A stretch of DNA of 64,000 nucleotides from Archegozetes longisetosus (GCA_018873245.2 JAEMBT020000001.1:3720001-3784000), one strand, 5' to 3'; counted from the stretch's first letter, positions 26,328-37,344 are shown. A program made the numbers and translations. The notes: generated by a model from the letters alone, not told the origin.

Positions 26328-26883
26328 ATGTCCGAGCTGAAGAACTCAGACCCGCAAATAATACACGACACAATCTCCATTATAAGTAATTTATTATCAC
26401 ATTATGGTTGGTATATATTTGCAATAATCATAATCATAGCAATTGCTTGGAATAAATATTTAGCACAAATATACTATAAATGGATAGAAACTCGACAAAT
26501 ATTCAACTCAGGTATGAATCAATCAACAACTCATTTATTTATTATCAGAAAGTATTTCCAATTCATTTATCACTCGTCTTAAAGACCCCGAAGTTATGTC
26601 TTCGCGTATGGAACAAATGGAAGCTGCTAGACGTCGACAACAAGAACTTTACGATAAAAATGTTGAACAATTCAAACAAAAAGAATTGGAGAAAAAGTTG
26701 AAGAAAAAGCAAGAATTGGAACAGTTGCAACAAAATGCGAGTATCAGTCAAGAAAGTGGACTTAAGAGAAGGACAGCTGCAAAATCTCTTCGTGATAATA
26801 GTTATAATCCATTAATGGGCAATTCGGATTCGGGCTCTTATAGACCGTCACGTAATTGCGGTCCAAGTGGTGGATGAGGTTAA
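26328..26883 (+). CDS. SELENOS: Selenoprotein S (VIMP), with a TGA selenocysteine codon
   Basis: This is an ER membrane component of ER-associated degradation that in animals recruits p97/VCP and Derlins. Exons 26328-26511 and 26585-26883 (phase 1, GT-AG) give 160 residues. Order: a short lumenal segment, a membrane helix after LLSHYGWYIF (residues about 25-45), a charged coiled coil (EQMEAARRRQQELYDKNVEQ onwards), and a C-terminal block LRDNSYNPLMG that matches the family's LRGGGYNPLSG. The tail runs PSGG, then TGA at 26875-26877, Gly, and TAA at 26881-26883. This is the same Gly-Gly-Sec-Gly ending as human SELENOS. A SECIS candidate lies about 75 bases downstream. If the TGA were read as a stop, only two residues would be lost, so annotation pipelines would normally miss it. 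Confidence 0.93.
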
Positions 26884-26944
26884 AGCTATTTTGATCACAA
26901 TAGTCTTGTTTGGTGGTCAACATTTTTATTAATAAACATTTGTT

Positions 26945-27013
26945 TTAATGTGATTTTATGACGTCTACTTCAAAAAGTTTTTATCAAACCTGAAGTATGA
27001 CTGAAGCCATTAA
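26945..27013 (+). promoter_or_regulatory. SECIS element (type II) in the selenoprotein S 3'UTR
   Basis: Lower stem TTAATG (26945-26950) pairs with CATTAA (27008-27013). The 5' core ATGA is at 26958-26961 and the 3' GA at 27003-27004. The 10-base strand 26962-26971 pairs with 26992-27001, with one bulged U. The unpaired A run at 26972-26976 lies 10 bases after the core, and a mini-stem GTTT/AAAC caps the top, which makes it type II. All canonical parts are in the right places. Folding was done by hand. Confidence 0.85.
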
Positions 27014-27261
27014 CTGAATGTTTGACTAAATTTTAGTGTAACTACTGAAAAGTATAAAACCTGTGAGAATCATATACATTTCAGAGTAGTTTTAACTATT
27101 TAAAAACTAATTTGATCTGCAATTTTGTTACTTTGTTTATACAGAAAAAAATGATTGCAAATAATAAACTATTGAAACTATTTTACTTAATAGCCGGTTC
27201 ATTAAATTATTTAAAAACTATTTGCCTATAAATTAATAAATAAATTCTAATTGAATAATAG

Positions 27262-28440
27262 TTAAAATTCATCATCAGTTGCTGTCCAAGTGATAAGTCC
27301 AGGACTGATATCACATCTGACTTCAGGTGTTAATAATTTACTTTCGGTGTCATCGCCGTTAAATCCAATAACAGCATTAGCCCTCTGTGTCATCCAATGA
27401 GTCCGTAAATTACTTAATGATATATTGTATTCTTTAAAAGCGTTCAATAGAAATATAGCAATAATAACAATAGAAAATCCACACAAACTCCCGATTATGT
27501 TCTCGAGGGTCATCGAATGCCATTCTTTGAACAGAATCGACGACGCGATTATGACAAATGATGTGAAAAATACGTAATAAATCGGCGTAACGACTGAAGT
27601 GTCGAATATGTCGAGCGACTTATTCAAATAATTCATTTGAATTGAAACAGTAGTTATAACCGATATTAAAAATATCCAAAACAATGGATTTGTCAATTGA
27701 TTGCTGTCAGTGATTGTCTGACGAATAGCTATTCCCAGACCTTTACAGGACATGACAGACAATGAGCCAATCAGTGAACAGATCAATATATAAATTAAGA
27801 CATTAGTAGATCCATATCGGGGCGCATAGAATGTCATTAATAGAAAACTAGTGAATGAGACAAATATGAGATAAAAGACAAAACTCGGTTCGACGAGCAT
27901 TAGTCCGATTTGGTCCAAACTATCGATTTGTCCCTCCTTTGGTGCATGGATTACAATAACTGTTGATCCGATCAAACACAAGACACAACCCACTTTGCTC
28001 AAGATGTTCAAATTTTCGTTTAAGTACTTATTCGCAAAAATTGCTGAAATCAAAACACTCAATGCACCCAAAGGTGTGACCAGTGATGCCGGTGCGAAGG
28101 CATAAGCTGTGAAATTTAGCAGTTCTCCGATTCCCACTTTAGAAGACATGAGAAATACCATAAAAGATAAAAGAGAAACAGTAATTAGCTTAATTGACAT
28201 TAAAGTTTATCAAGTTTTTGTATTACTCGAAGCGAGCCCTGTCCACCAGACCCAGTCTTTGAGATAACCAAAACCTCCACTAGCTGCTCTCAGTCCACGG
28301 TTTGAGAGTCTTATTAATCCTATCTTTTTGATGATAAAACTAATTCCAATGAATAGACACGAACTCAACGCTAATGAGAGACCGATGAAGAACGAGTTGT
28401 TGACCATTATTCCGATGTCTCTTATGTTGAGATTCAACAA
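27262..28440 (-). CDS. NIPA-family magnesium transporter
   Basis: Exons 28440-28227 and 28136-27262 (minus strand, phase 1, 90-bp intron) give 362 residues, the usual NIPA length. The junction joins WWTGLAS to [16 protein letters not shown], matching the family signature WWAGLxSMGxGExANFAAYAFAPA. After it come [15 protein letters not shown] and about nine hydrophobic segments in all. NIPA proteins are multi-pass transporters of Mg2+ and other divalent cations at the plasma membrane and endosomes. Its polyadenylated end faces the end of selenoprotein S (convergent, 380 bp apart). Its start faces the MNWTGG gene 367 bp away (divergent). A start inside the intron at 28200 would lose the first helices and is rejected. 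Confidence 0.93.
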
Positions 28441-28807
28441 TATTATTAAGAATTAAATAAATGAGATTCAACTTAATTGTAAATTGTTATTAGATTTATT
28501 TATAGTTCACATGGTTTTAAGTAATTAGTTTTGAAGTTTCAATGATGTGTTCATTACTGAATAAATTGAAATTCAATAATATTGACTTTCGGTTATATAA
28601 TCATATCAATTATGTCTCAAATACTGCATAGTAGAGGCTTGAAATCACTCAAAGTGATGACTAATATGTGACGTTATTAATGGCCAAACGATTGCGTCAT
28701 TCAATGCTTCACTTTGAAAGTGCGCTCTTTTTGAGAATCGAGACTAAATGCAAATACTTGTAATTCAATTATTGCTTCAATTAATTAACAAAACAATTCG
28801 TGTCGTA
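28441..28807. promoter_or_regulatory. Short divergent intergenic region (likely bidirectional promoter)
   Basis: 367 bp separate the start codons of the NIPA gene (minus) and the MNWTGG gene (plus). AT-rich, with no obvious TATA at either side. The arrangement suggests shared control, which is inference. Confidence 0.4.
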
Positions 28808-29218
28808 ATGAATTGGACAGGAGGTTCACTCAAACGAGTCTCGAAGAATGCTTCGAGTATATCTCGAGAACGGATAATTCAAAGACAATTCATTGGACAA
28901 AAAGAAATGCAACGAAAATGTAATTTCAGTTCAAGTGAATCTACTCGTCCGCTCAACAATAGCTTTGCAAATCATTTCAGTCAAAGCAAAGCTAATCGTC
29001 AAACAATTGATTCAAAGTCTAGTCAATCGTTTCGTCAAACACTCGTTCCTTTGGCTGAATGCAAATTAAATTTGAGTAAAGAATCAATTGATTCAATCAA
29101 AAGTAGTTCTTACGTTAAGAGTGATTTGGAAAATGAATATTTTGCTCAAATGTTAGAGCAATTACTTTGGAAACATGCAGACTTGGAAACAGATAAATGT
29201 GAAGACAATTCAAATTAA
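28808..29218 (+). CDS. Small basic Ser-rich protein starting MNWTGGSLKR
   Basis: Single exon, 136 residues. The ATG at 28808 was preferred to the in-frame ATG at 28748 because the 20-residue extension is a low-complexity hydrophobic run, and because MNW(T/V)GGS followed by basic residues is known at the N terminus of an uncharacterised animal protein (vertebrate C12orf40/REDIC1-like). The resemblance covers only about 30 residues (to QRQFIGQKEM) and is weak. The rest is Ser/Asn/Gln rich, with an acidic end ETDKCEDNSN. No signal peptide or membrane segment is present. Function unknown. Confidence 0.6.
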   Translation: MNWTGGSLKRVSKNASSISRERIIQRQFIGQKEMQRKCNFSSSESTRPLNNSFANHFSQSKANRQTIDSKSSQSFRQTLVPLAECKLNLSKESIDSIKSSSYVKSDLENEYFAQMLEQLLWKHADLETDKCEDNSN

Positions 29219-29367
29219 CAATGATTTAAGAAGGACTGAAATTTTAATTTATTCTAAAGTGTTGTCAAATCATAACTTAAATTAACTTTATTAAGTAACT
29301 TACAAATAATACAAATAAATAGTTTAATGAGATTATTAGTTACATAACTGTTTCAATAGTTAATAAT

Positions 29368-30345
29368 TTAAAAATTGATTGATTTGAGTACATTTTCTCC
29401 ATTATTATCGACAATTTTTTGCACATAATTTGGTGTTTTGTCTTCTATAATGAGCGATAGAATCCGTTTGAAAGACAAGACATGAACGTAAGTTTGAGAA
29501 TCATTTACCAATTTGTCCATCATTTTCAATGGATCTGTTGTAAAAGACAACTTTTCAATTTACAGAGCTTATTCTTAAAGAGTAGCCTTCAATTTGAATA
29601 ATTTTACAAAACTCTACTTGAGATGAAAGTTAGTTAATTGATTGTTATAAGTTTACAATTGTTTACTTTTTGTCAAATCAATTCTCGAGACTTGTAATAA
29701 AAAACGTTTACTAACCGATTATCATTGGTATAGTTAACACTAAAGATTTCATTTAATTGTAATATCAATAAAATATATTTAAATATTAAATTTCAACACC
29801 AATTTATGTGTTGACAAACTTGTGTGAACTGAAATTATTTTTATTCAATCCGAGTCATCAAAACTGAAACATTTCTATAGGGCTTATTTGAAAGAAGATA
29901 AAACTCAAATAAAATTAGGTTAAACTTGTTTGAAATGAACATGCCTTATATTAGGAAATTTAATCTCAAAAGATATTAGATAAAATCATGTTAGAAAAGA
30001 GTCATATTTGTCAAAAATGAAGACAGTACCAAATTTACGCAGAGCCTGAGACTTAAGGCTAATATTTGAGCAAAACATAAAATTTAGAATACCTTTAAAG
30101 TTGAATGGCTTGCAGTCAGGCTTAATATATTTATCTCTCCATCTCTTCTTATAATGACTGATGCGAGAAGTTTGATTGCGTTTACCACTCATTGGAAAAG
30201 TGGGTGAATACTTTATGACATTTGCATTCATTTTGCTTATTGTCCACAAATAATATCTCAATTGTGAATCCATACTAATTAGCTTATGATCGTTTTTGTT
30301 GATTTTTTCAGTTTTCTCCACCGGTAATGACAACAAAGAAATCAT
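29368..30345 (-). CDS. Unknown two-exon gene
   Basis: Predicted exons are 30345-30093 and 29534-29368 (minus strand). The donor G|GTATTC at 30093 and acceptor ACAACAG at 29535 have matching phase 1 and would join KPFNFK to DPLKMMDKL, giving 139 residues with no stop. An alternative start is the Met 24 residues in (MDSQLRYYLW). The middle is basic and aromatic (SHYKKRWRDKYIKP). I see no signal peptide, membrane helix or familiar domain. The fit of the phases is the main evidence that it is real. It could also be a chance pair of open frames. Confidence 0.4.
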
Positions 30346-31437
30346 TTGAAATGATAAATAACTTTTTAGTGAATAAAAATAGTAAATAAGAGTAATTAAA
30401 CTGAAAAATATTTCTCAAAGCAATGGGAAGTGTAGAAAAAGCTGAGAGTGAACTGTCACTGGGTATGCAATAATTTATTATCACCTCTCAACAGCTACAA
30501 ACCTGCATATATTGCAAACATAAAACTATTAAAACTCAATATAATGCGTGGATTTGGTTTTATATGAATACAATATGGGAAACCAATAATTGCTGTTAGC
30601 TCTTGGTTTGACAGCAAATACTTAATTACATTTAGACATGTTATTTATTTATCCTATTGCTATATCTCGTAGATTTTGATCCCTTATAACTACTTTCGTG
30701 CATATCTGCCTCATAGTCATCAAACTTGAAAATGAGTTAATTAGCGTTGAATTGCCTGCCCTCTTCCTATAATATTAATGAGCTGTTATGCGCGATACCT
30801 TCATTAGTTGACTTTTTTGGTGAATATATATTCTAAAATATATACATATTCTGGTAATTAACATATCAAAGGTGAGGTCAGACTCTGGTAATTTTACTGC
30901 AACTATGATCAATCATTATTTCTTGATATACAGAAACAAAGTATTGTTTTCCATTATGTTATCTATTTAGTGATGTAGAAAGTCTCGAAAGCTCTTAAGA
31001 GATGTTTCTTATTTGATCGAAAAGATCGCTTTGCTATTGAACTAATGAAAGCCTTTGTTTGATGGTATGACTCATTGAATAAGTTAAAACAAGAATTAAC
31101 CAGTAACATTGTAAAAGTTACAAAATGACGGGAACTAAACTTTTATTTCTAGACTTATTTCGCACAATACTAACAGACTATTAAACCACTTTAAATTTCA
31201 TCAGAACTCTATATGAATAATAGTGTGAAGAAATGGCATAACTTGAGTTATGAGAATTTTCGGTTTATTAATTAAAAAGATAGTTTTGGCGAAATATAAT
31301 GACATGATTAAGTTTGAAAGTTTGTTAATATTGCAAAAGTCGTTAATTAATTAACTTTTAAAACAGTACCTACGCTCTTAATAATAGCGCAGCAAGACTT
31401 TGAATGAGCTTTACTGTACACTATGCTTTGAAATTTA
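30346..31437. other. Intergenic region before the sushi tandem
   Basis: No gene or repeat recognised. The tandem duplication that includes the first two sushi genes appears to start near 31438. Confidence 0.5.
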
Positions 31438-31732
31438 TGCTATTTATCCACACTTATTGATATCCCTATAATTCATTCAAAATACATTGCTCAAAAATAC
31501 GGAGAAATTTAATTTAGTGGGTAATATAAGCTTAAACAACAGTGGTATTTAGCGGAAGCATTGAGCGGAACTTCGTCTTCAAATCTCTAATGAATAAATT
31601 GTTTTATTTTTTGGAAATGAAACCACAATAGTGACAAAATCTACGATTTAAGGTCAAATACTTCCATACAATTAGTTTCCGTCACTTTTATCATTAGCGA
31701 ATACTGTTTGCGATCAACAGCAAGTTTGAACA

Positions 31733-33389
31733 ATGACTATAATGGTGATAATTTGTTTGAGTTTATTATATTTAGTGTCCATCAGTGAAAGTGTTAATTA
31801 CAGAATTGGAAGTAAGTGTGGATTTCCTGGTCTTCCACACGATACCAAAATAGAACCAGAAAAGAATATTTATGAGGATGGAGAAGAAATAAGTTATAGA
31901 TGCCCATATGATAAGATCTATTTAAAAGCACAAGTCAAGAAGTGTGATGCAGGAGTTTGGAAGGGATCTAGATCTACGTGTGGATACTTTTTAAGAAACC
32001 AGTTAGACCATGTCAAGATCATAAAAGTGAAAACTGAAGAAGTTGTCTTTGATGGTAACACCAGCAGTTACACTGCATCTAACTTTCCAGCATCTTTTTA
32101 TGATGGTAAAGGAACAGCAGTCACCATAACTGATGCTCATTTGCCTCATAAGTGGCTCTTTAACTTTTCTAATCCTATGTCTTTTGACTTTTTCTTACTT
32201 AATGTCCGAATACCAAAGTCGAAACCGCATACCAGCCAAACCATTAACCAAATTGACGGCATTCGTATCAAATCAGTTCATATAATCAATGAACCAGAAA
32301 GAAACTGTACTACTGATTTCTCAACTCGTGACAGGGCTGCGAAGATATTCTGGTTTTGGTGCACTGTAAGCAAATGGAAGACTCCATCTGACGAACCGGT
32401 TTCTGTATCTATAATAACAAGTGCTCCTCAGCCGATTGATATAATCGGTTTACATCAGGTCTATTTCACGAAACTGCAATATTGTGGTCAGCCACAGGTT
32501 CCACTTCTCTCTCAATATGTACCCAGTAGTGAAAGATTGGAACGAGTTCAATGTGACCCTAAAGTCGCTATCGAAGTAGATGCTGATCGAAACTCTTCTA
32601 ATCATTACCTTGAAGATGAGAGTTACATGAGTTGTGTTGATGATGAGTATTGGGGCGGTAATCCTAAATGTTTACCGAAAACCTATTGTGAACTAGATTT
32701 TAGAGAGAAGTCTGAAGAAATAGTTTCTGTTCAAAATGCGTACATCTTCAATGAAACTAAATGGTTTGCAATCGAAGGGACTGTTGTTGAGTATAAGTGT
32801 AAGAATGGTTTAGCTTTAATCGGAAATTTAAAGAGAACTTGTCTTCAAAACTCTACTTGGGATCAAAACCTATCTACTTGTTCGCAGATGATAGACAACG
32901 AACCGAAAAAAGACAGTAATCAAGCTATTTATTTTAAATTTTGTCAACTCTTTCACAAGTTCTAATATTTAATACTATTTAATTGTATTTATTTTAGGCA
33001 TTTCTGCAACTTCGGGACTAGTGTTTCCAATTTTGATCTCTTTAATAGTTGTCGTTCTGATTGTAGCCTTAATTATTACAGTAGTTATAATAGTTCGACG
33101 TCTTTCTCATAACAAGCGTCAAATTGAACAAAATATGCTTGGTTTGCAGAAATATGAACACGGCTATGACGAGGCCAGAGATTATTGCAATGAAGATTAT
33201 GCAGAAGTAAATTATGAACAGAACTATATGAACGGAGATCGATATGAATACAATTTTTCTTTTCCATCCAATACAACGGAAAGAGATGGTAAAAAGGAAG
33301 AGACAGAAGTAAACCAACCCTATTATGTTACTATTACACCAAATATAAATACTATTGATGAATATTTATGTATGCAAAAACAAGGATAA
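31733..33389 (+). CDS. Sushi-domain type I membrane receptor, copy 1 (full length)
   Basis: Exons 31733-32915 and 32998-33389 (phase 1) give 524 residues. There is a signal peptide (1-20). Sushi 1 has the four expected cysteines at 29, 57, 71 and 83. A beta-rich region with several N-glycosylation sites follows (about 84-265), then two more sushi-like modules ending at Cys383. Exon 2 encodes one membrane helix (about 402-426) and a ~98-residue cytoplasmic tail with 11 tyrosines. Tail motifs include YMNG and YCNE (YxN, Grb2-type), YLCM (YxxM, PI3K p85-type) and YVTI (YxxI). This suggests a cell-surface receptor or adhesion protein that signals by tyrosine phosphorylation; this is inference from motifs. 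Without splicing, the first exon reads on for 16 residues and would give a soluble form. Confidence 0.88.
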
Positions 33390-34140
33390 AATACAGTATG
33401 TCCTTTTATCTCCTAAGCTTATGTATTAAGTACAATTTTTCTTTAATATTACACATCGATTAGGTGTCACTTATGAATAAATCGAAGAAAAGATTGTTCC
33501 GCATTCGTTATGTTTTGTCTAAAAAATACGTTTAGTATCAAACAATGGTGTTTATAATAAAATAGTTTTTATTTTCAAAACGTATTTATTAACTAATTAT
33601 TGTTGTGCTCAAGTTAGAGGAAAATTTACCAAAAAATTTACCGAAAAATTTAATAGAAAACTTTGTTTAGAAAATAATAGGCAATATTTTCAACATATGT
33701 TATAAAGTACTAAATTGCTATTTTTAAACACTGATTTCATTACACTCAATTCGATTATTAAAATTTTGATTCAATGAGTTATTTACTTGACATCTGATTA
33801 AAATATTCTAATATAAAAAGCTTCAACTGCTTTATCTGAGTTAAGAAGTTAAAAAAGATATACTGTATATAAACATTTAATTATTTTATATGCTCAAAAT
33901 TTTAATAACCATTTATAGTATCCACAAGTAATGCGTTACGATGGCGTACATCCCATCAGAACATATGATTGGAGATATTAACAAACTTATAGAATATTTT
34001 TAGGTTTTTCTGTAGAACTACAAAGCTCTGGTAAACCGTATGTGTCAGTTTCGCAGAAGTCAGATTTGCAGAATGGCATTTTTACCAGTCAGTTTAGCAG
34101 AAAAGTGTAATATTCATAGCTAAACACATTCGCCGGTCGA
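33390..34140. other. 3' flank of sushi copy 1
   Basis: AT-rich and non-coding. The part from about 33772 on is nearly identical to the flank of copy 2 (from 37216), and 33428-33830 matches 62486-62915 more loosely. It includes a family A repeat (33905-33990) and one arm of the repeat seen at 37484-37541 (34043-34107). Confidence 0.7.
33905..33990 (+). repeat. Dispersed repeat family A, copy 4
   Basis: Contains AACAAACTTATAGAATAT in the same context as the other family A copies. Duplicated with the sushi unit as 37345-37445. Confidence 0.5.
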
Positions 34141-34177
34141 TATGCCATTTATCGACACTTATTGATATCCCTATAAT

Positions 34178-35323
34178 CAGTGATGCACACGCTCGACGCT
34201 CACGCTCGACGCTCACGCTCGACGCTCACGCTCGCGCTAACGCTCGGGGAAAATGAAACGCTCGGGGAAAATGAAACGCTCGGCGCTCACTTTTTCGAGG
34301 CGCTCGAGCGCCGAGCGTTTGCCGAGCGTTTGCCGAGCGTCAAGTAAGCAAAGTTCATGAATTGTAAGGCTTTTTCTGCATAAAATTAACTTATTTTATT
34401 TAAGCCGTAGCTTTATCTGTATATAAATTTCATATATATGATACTCACTGATTGAAAACCATCCAAACAAATACTTTAGTTCAAAATCTAATGTCATATA
34501 AATAAAATGTTCATATTAAAGATATGAAATCGTTTATAAAAGAGAGATTGCAATACATTAAAGTCCATATTTAAAAGCACTAATAAGTCTAGTAATAGCT
34601 TATAAATTAAGTTTATAACTTTTTGAATAATCATTGACTTAAGTGTTAGAACTTTTTGATAGTAAATTTTTATAACAATCTCTGTCTGTCTGTCTCTCTT
34701 TCATAAACGTTTTCATATGTAAACAAACTTAGTTTCAGACTCAAAAAGATTCTGTCTAAATTCTTTAAAACAGAATAAGTCATAAATTATTGTGTAAAAT
34801 TTTATATTTAGTAAATACTAACTTTTTTTGCATTAAAAAATATCTATACTGTATTTCTAATTTAGGAGATACGTACTAAGACTTGACGCTCAACGCTCGA
34901 GCTCGGCGCTCGGGGGTAAGACGCTCGAGCGTCCACTCACGCAAAGCAACCCAAGTCTGTTGGCGTAGTGGTCAAAACATTGACAGAGCAACCCTTGGGG
35001 AGCGGGTTCGAATCCCGCTGTGGCGTACTGCTTCCTTCTACCCAGGTAACACTGGGCTGGAAGGGAAGAGAAGGCTCAGGGGGATCTTCGACGACCGCGG
35101 TCCCAAACCGAGGGACGTAACTCGGTAGAGTCTGATCTCTGAGACCACCAGACGACAGACTCGGAGGGCTCAGGTGTGTCCTCTTAAAACTGTGACACTA
35201 TCCTCGCTGCGATACCATTGAGTAAAAGCGGCGACCCCTGGCCTTAGTTGTGGGCTGTGCAGGGGGAAACAACAACAACTCACGCAAAGCAAAAGTACAA
35301 CGCTCGAGCGTTGAGCATCACTG
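34178..35323. mobile_element. Non-autonomous hAT-type element, 1146 bp
   Basis: Perfect inverted ends CAGTGATGC and GCATCACTG are flanked by an 8-bp target duplication, CCTATAAT (34170-34177 and 35324-35331). The empty site can be read in sushi copy 1 near 31470. The 8-bp duplication and CAG ends are diagnostic of hAT elements. Subterminal regions are packed with CGCTCG/GCTCGACGCTC words (34190-34330, 34885-34935, 35300-35313), as in hAT transposase-binding regions. The middle is AT-rich with no transposase. A SINE is nested inside. Confidence 0.9.
34950..35277 (+). mobile_element. tRNA-derived SINE, 328 bp, nested in the hAT element
   Basis: Flanked by a 15-bp target duplication, ACTCACGCAAAGCAA (34935-34949 and 35278-35292). 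The 5' head has a good A box (TGGCGTAGTGGT, 34961-34972) and a perfect B box (GGTTCGAATCC), the internal promoter of RNA polymerase III. A GC-rich body follows, then a CAACAACAA tail. This is a complete SINE structure. It is not a functional tRNA, since the head does not close into a full cloverleaf. Confidence 0.9.
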
Positions 35324-35591
35324 CCTATAATTCATTCAAAATACATTGCTCAAAAATACGGAGAAATTAAATTTAGTGCGTAATATAAGCTTAAACAACA
35401 GTGGTATTTAGCGGAAGCATTGAGCGGAACTTCGTCTTCAAATCTCTAATGAATAAATTGTTTTATTTTTTGGAAATGAAACCACAATAGTGACAAAATC
35501 TACGATTTAAGGTCAAATACTTCCATACAATTAGTTTCCGTCACTTTTATCATTAGCGAATACTGTTTGCGATCAACAGCAAGTTTGAACA

Positions 35592-37218
35592 ATGACTATA
35601 AAAGTGATAATTTGTTTGAGTTTATTATATTTAGTGTCCATCAGTGAAAGTGTTAATTACAGAATTGGAAGTAAGTGTGGATTTCCTGGTCTTCCACACG
35701 ATACCAAAATAGAACCAGAAAAGAATATTTATGAGGATGGAGAAGAAATAAGTTACAGATGCCCATATGATAAGATCTATTTAAAAGCACAAGTCAAGAA
35801 GTGTGTTGCCGGAGTTTGGAAGGGACCTAGATCTACGTGTGGATACTTCTTAAGAAACCAGTTAGACCATGTCAAGATCATAAAAGTGAAAACTGAAGAA
35901 GTTGTCTTTGATGGTAACACCAGCAGTTACACTGCATCTGACTTTCCAGCATCTTTTTATGATGGTAAAGGAACAGCAGTCACCATAACTGATGCTCATT
36001 TGCCTCATAAGTGGCTCTTTAACTTTTCTAATCCTATGTCTTTTGACTTTTTCTTACTTAATGTCCGAATACCAAAGTCGAAACCGCATACCAGCCAAAC
36101 CATTAACCAAATTGACGGCATTCGTATCAAATCAGTTCATATAATCAATGAACCAGAAAGAAACTGTACTACTGATTTCTCAACTCGTATCAGTGCTGGG
36201 AAGATATTCTGGTTTTGGTGCACTGTAAGCAAATGGAAGACTCCATCTGACGAACCGGTTTCTGTATCTATAATAACAAGTGCTCCTCAGCCGATTGATA
36301 TAATCGGTTTACATCAGGTCTATTTCACGAAACTGCAATATTGTGGTCAGCCACAGGTTCCACTTCTCTCTCAATATGTACCCAGTAGTGAAAGATTGGA
36401 ACGAGTTCAATGTGACCCTAAAGTCGCTATCGAAGTAGATGCTGATCGAAACTCTTTTAATCTTTACCTTGAAGATGAGAATTACATGAGTTGTGTTGAT
36501 GATGAGTATTGGGGCGGTAATCCTAAATGTTTACCGAAAACCTATTGTGAACTAGATTTTAGAGAGAAGTCTGAAGAAATAGTTTCTGTTCGGAATGCGT
36601 ATATTTTCAATGAAACTAAATGGTTTGCAATCGAAGGGACTGTTGTTGAGTATAAGTGTAAGAGTGGTTTAGCTTCAGTTGGAAATTTAAAGAGAACTTG
36701 TCTTCAAAACTCTACTTGGGATCAAAACCTATCTACTTGTTCGCAAATGATAGACAGTGAGAATTACACGAGTTGTATTGATGAGTATTGGGGCGGCAAT
36801 TCTAAATGTTTACCGAAAACCTATTGTGAACTAGATTTTGGAGAGAAGTCTGAAGAAATAATTTCTGTTCAAAATGCGTATATTTTCAATGAAACTAAAT
36901 GGTTTGCAATCGAAGGGACTGTTGTTGAGTATAAGTGTAAGAGTGGTTTAGCTTCAGTTGGAAATTTAAAGAGAACTTGTCTTCAAAACTCTACTTGGGA
37001 TCAAAACCTATCTACTTGTTCGCAAATGATAGACGACGAACCGAAAAAAGACAGTAATCAAACTATTTATTTTAAATTTTGTCAACTCTTTCACAAGTTC
37101 TAATATTTGATACTATTTAATTGTATTTATTTCAGGCATTTCTGCAACTTCGGGACTAGTGTTTCCAGTTTTGATCTCTTTAATAGTTGTCGTTCTGGTT
37201 GTAGCCTTAATTATTTGA
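35592..37218 (+). CDS. Sushi-domain membrane protein, copy 2 (extra module, no tail)
   Basis: Exons 35592-37053 and 37136-37218 give 514 residues. The first ~390 residues are almost identical to copy 1. A further sushi-like module (about 36757-37035) repeats the last module nearly word for word, including CLPKTYCELDF. Exon 2 keeps the start of the membrane segment (SATSGLVFPVLISLIVVV) but stops at TGA 37216 after VVALII. Comparison with copy 1 shows a deletion of about 700 bp that joins the membrane exon to the 3' flank (a shared GAGTTATTTACTTGAC follows). The predicted protein is membrane-anchored and tail-less. It could act as a decoy form or be a decaying copy. Confidence 0.82.
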
Positions 37219-37344
37219 GTTATTTACTTGACATCTGATTAAAATATTCTAATATAAAAAGCTTCAACTGCTTTATCTGAGTTAAGAAGTTAAAAAAGAT
37301 ATACTGTATATAAACATTTAATTATTTTATATGCTCAAAATCTT

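Noticed and set aside
26480..26751. Overlapping short frames at selenoprotein S
   Set aside because: They are intron read-through or other-frame shadows of the two-exon selenoprotein S gene.
34961..35029. tRNA gene
   Set aside because: A and B boxes are good but the cloverleaf does not close, and target duplications show that it is the head of a SINE.
34883..35128. 81-residue Arg-rich frame
   Set aside because: It crosses the hAT/SINE boundary and is open only because both are GC-rich.
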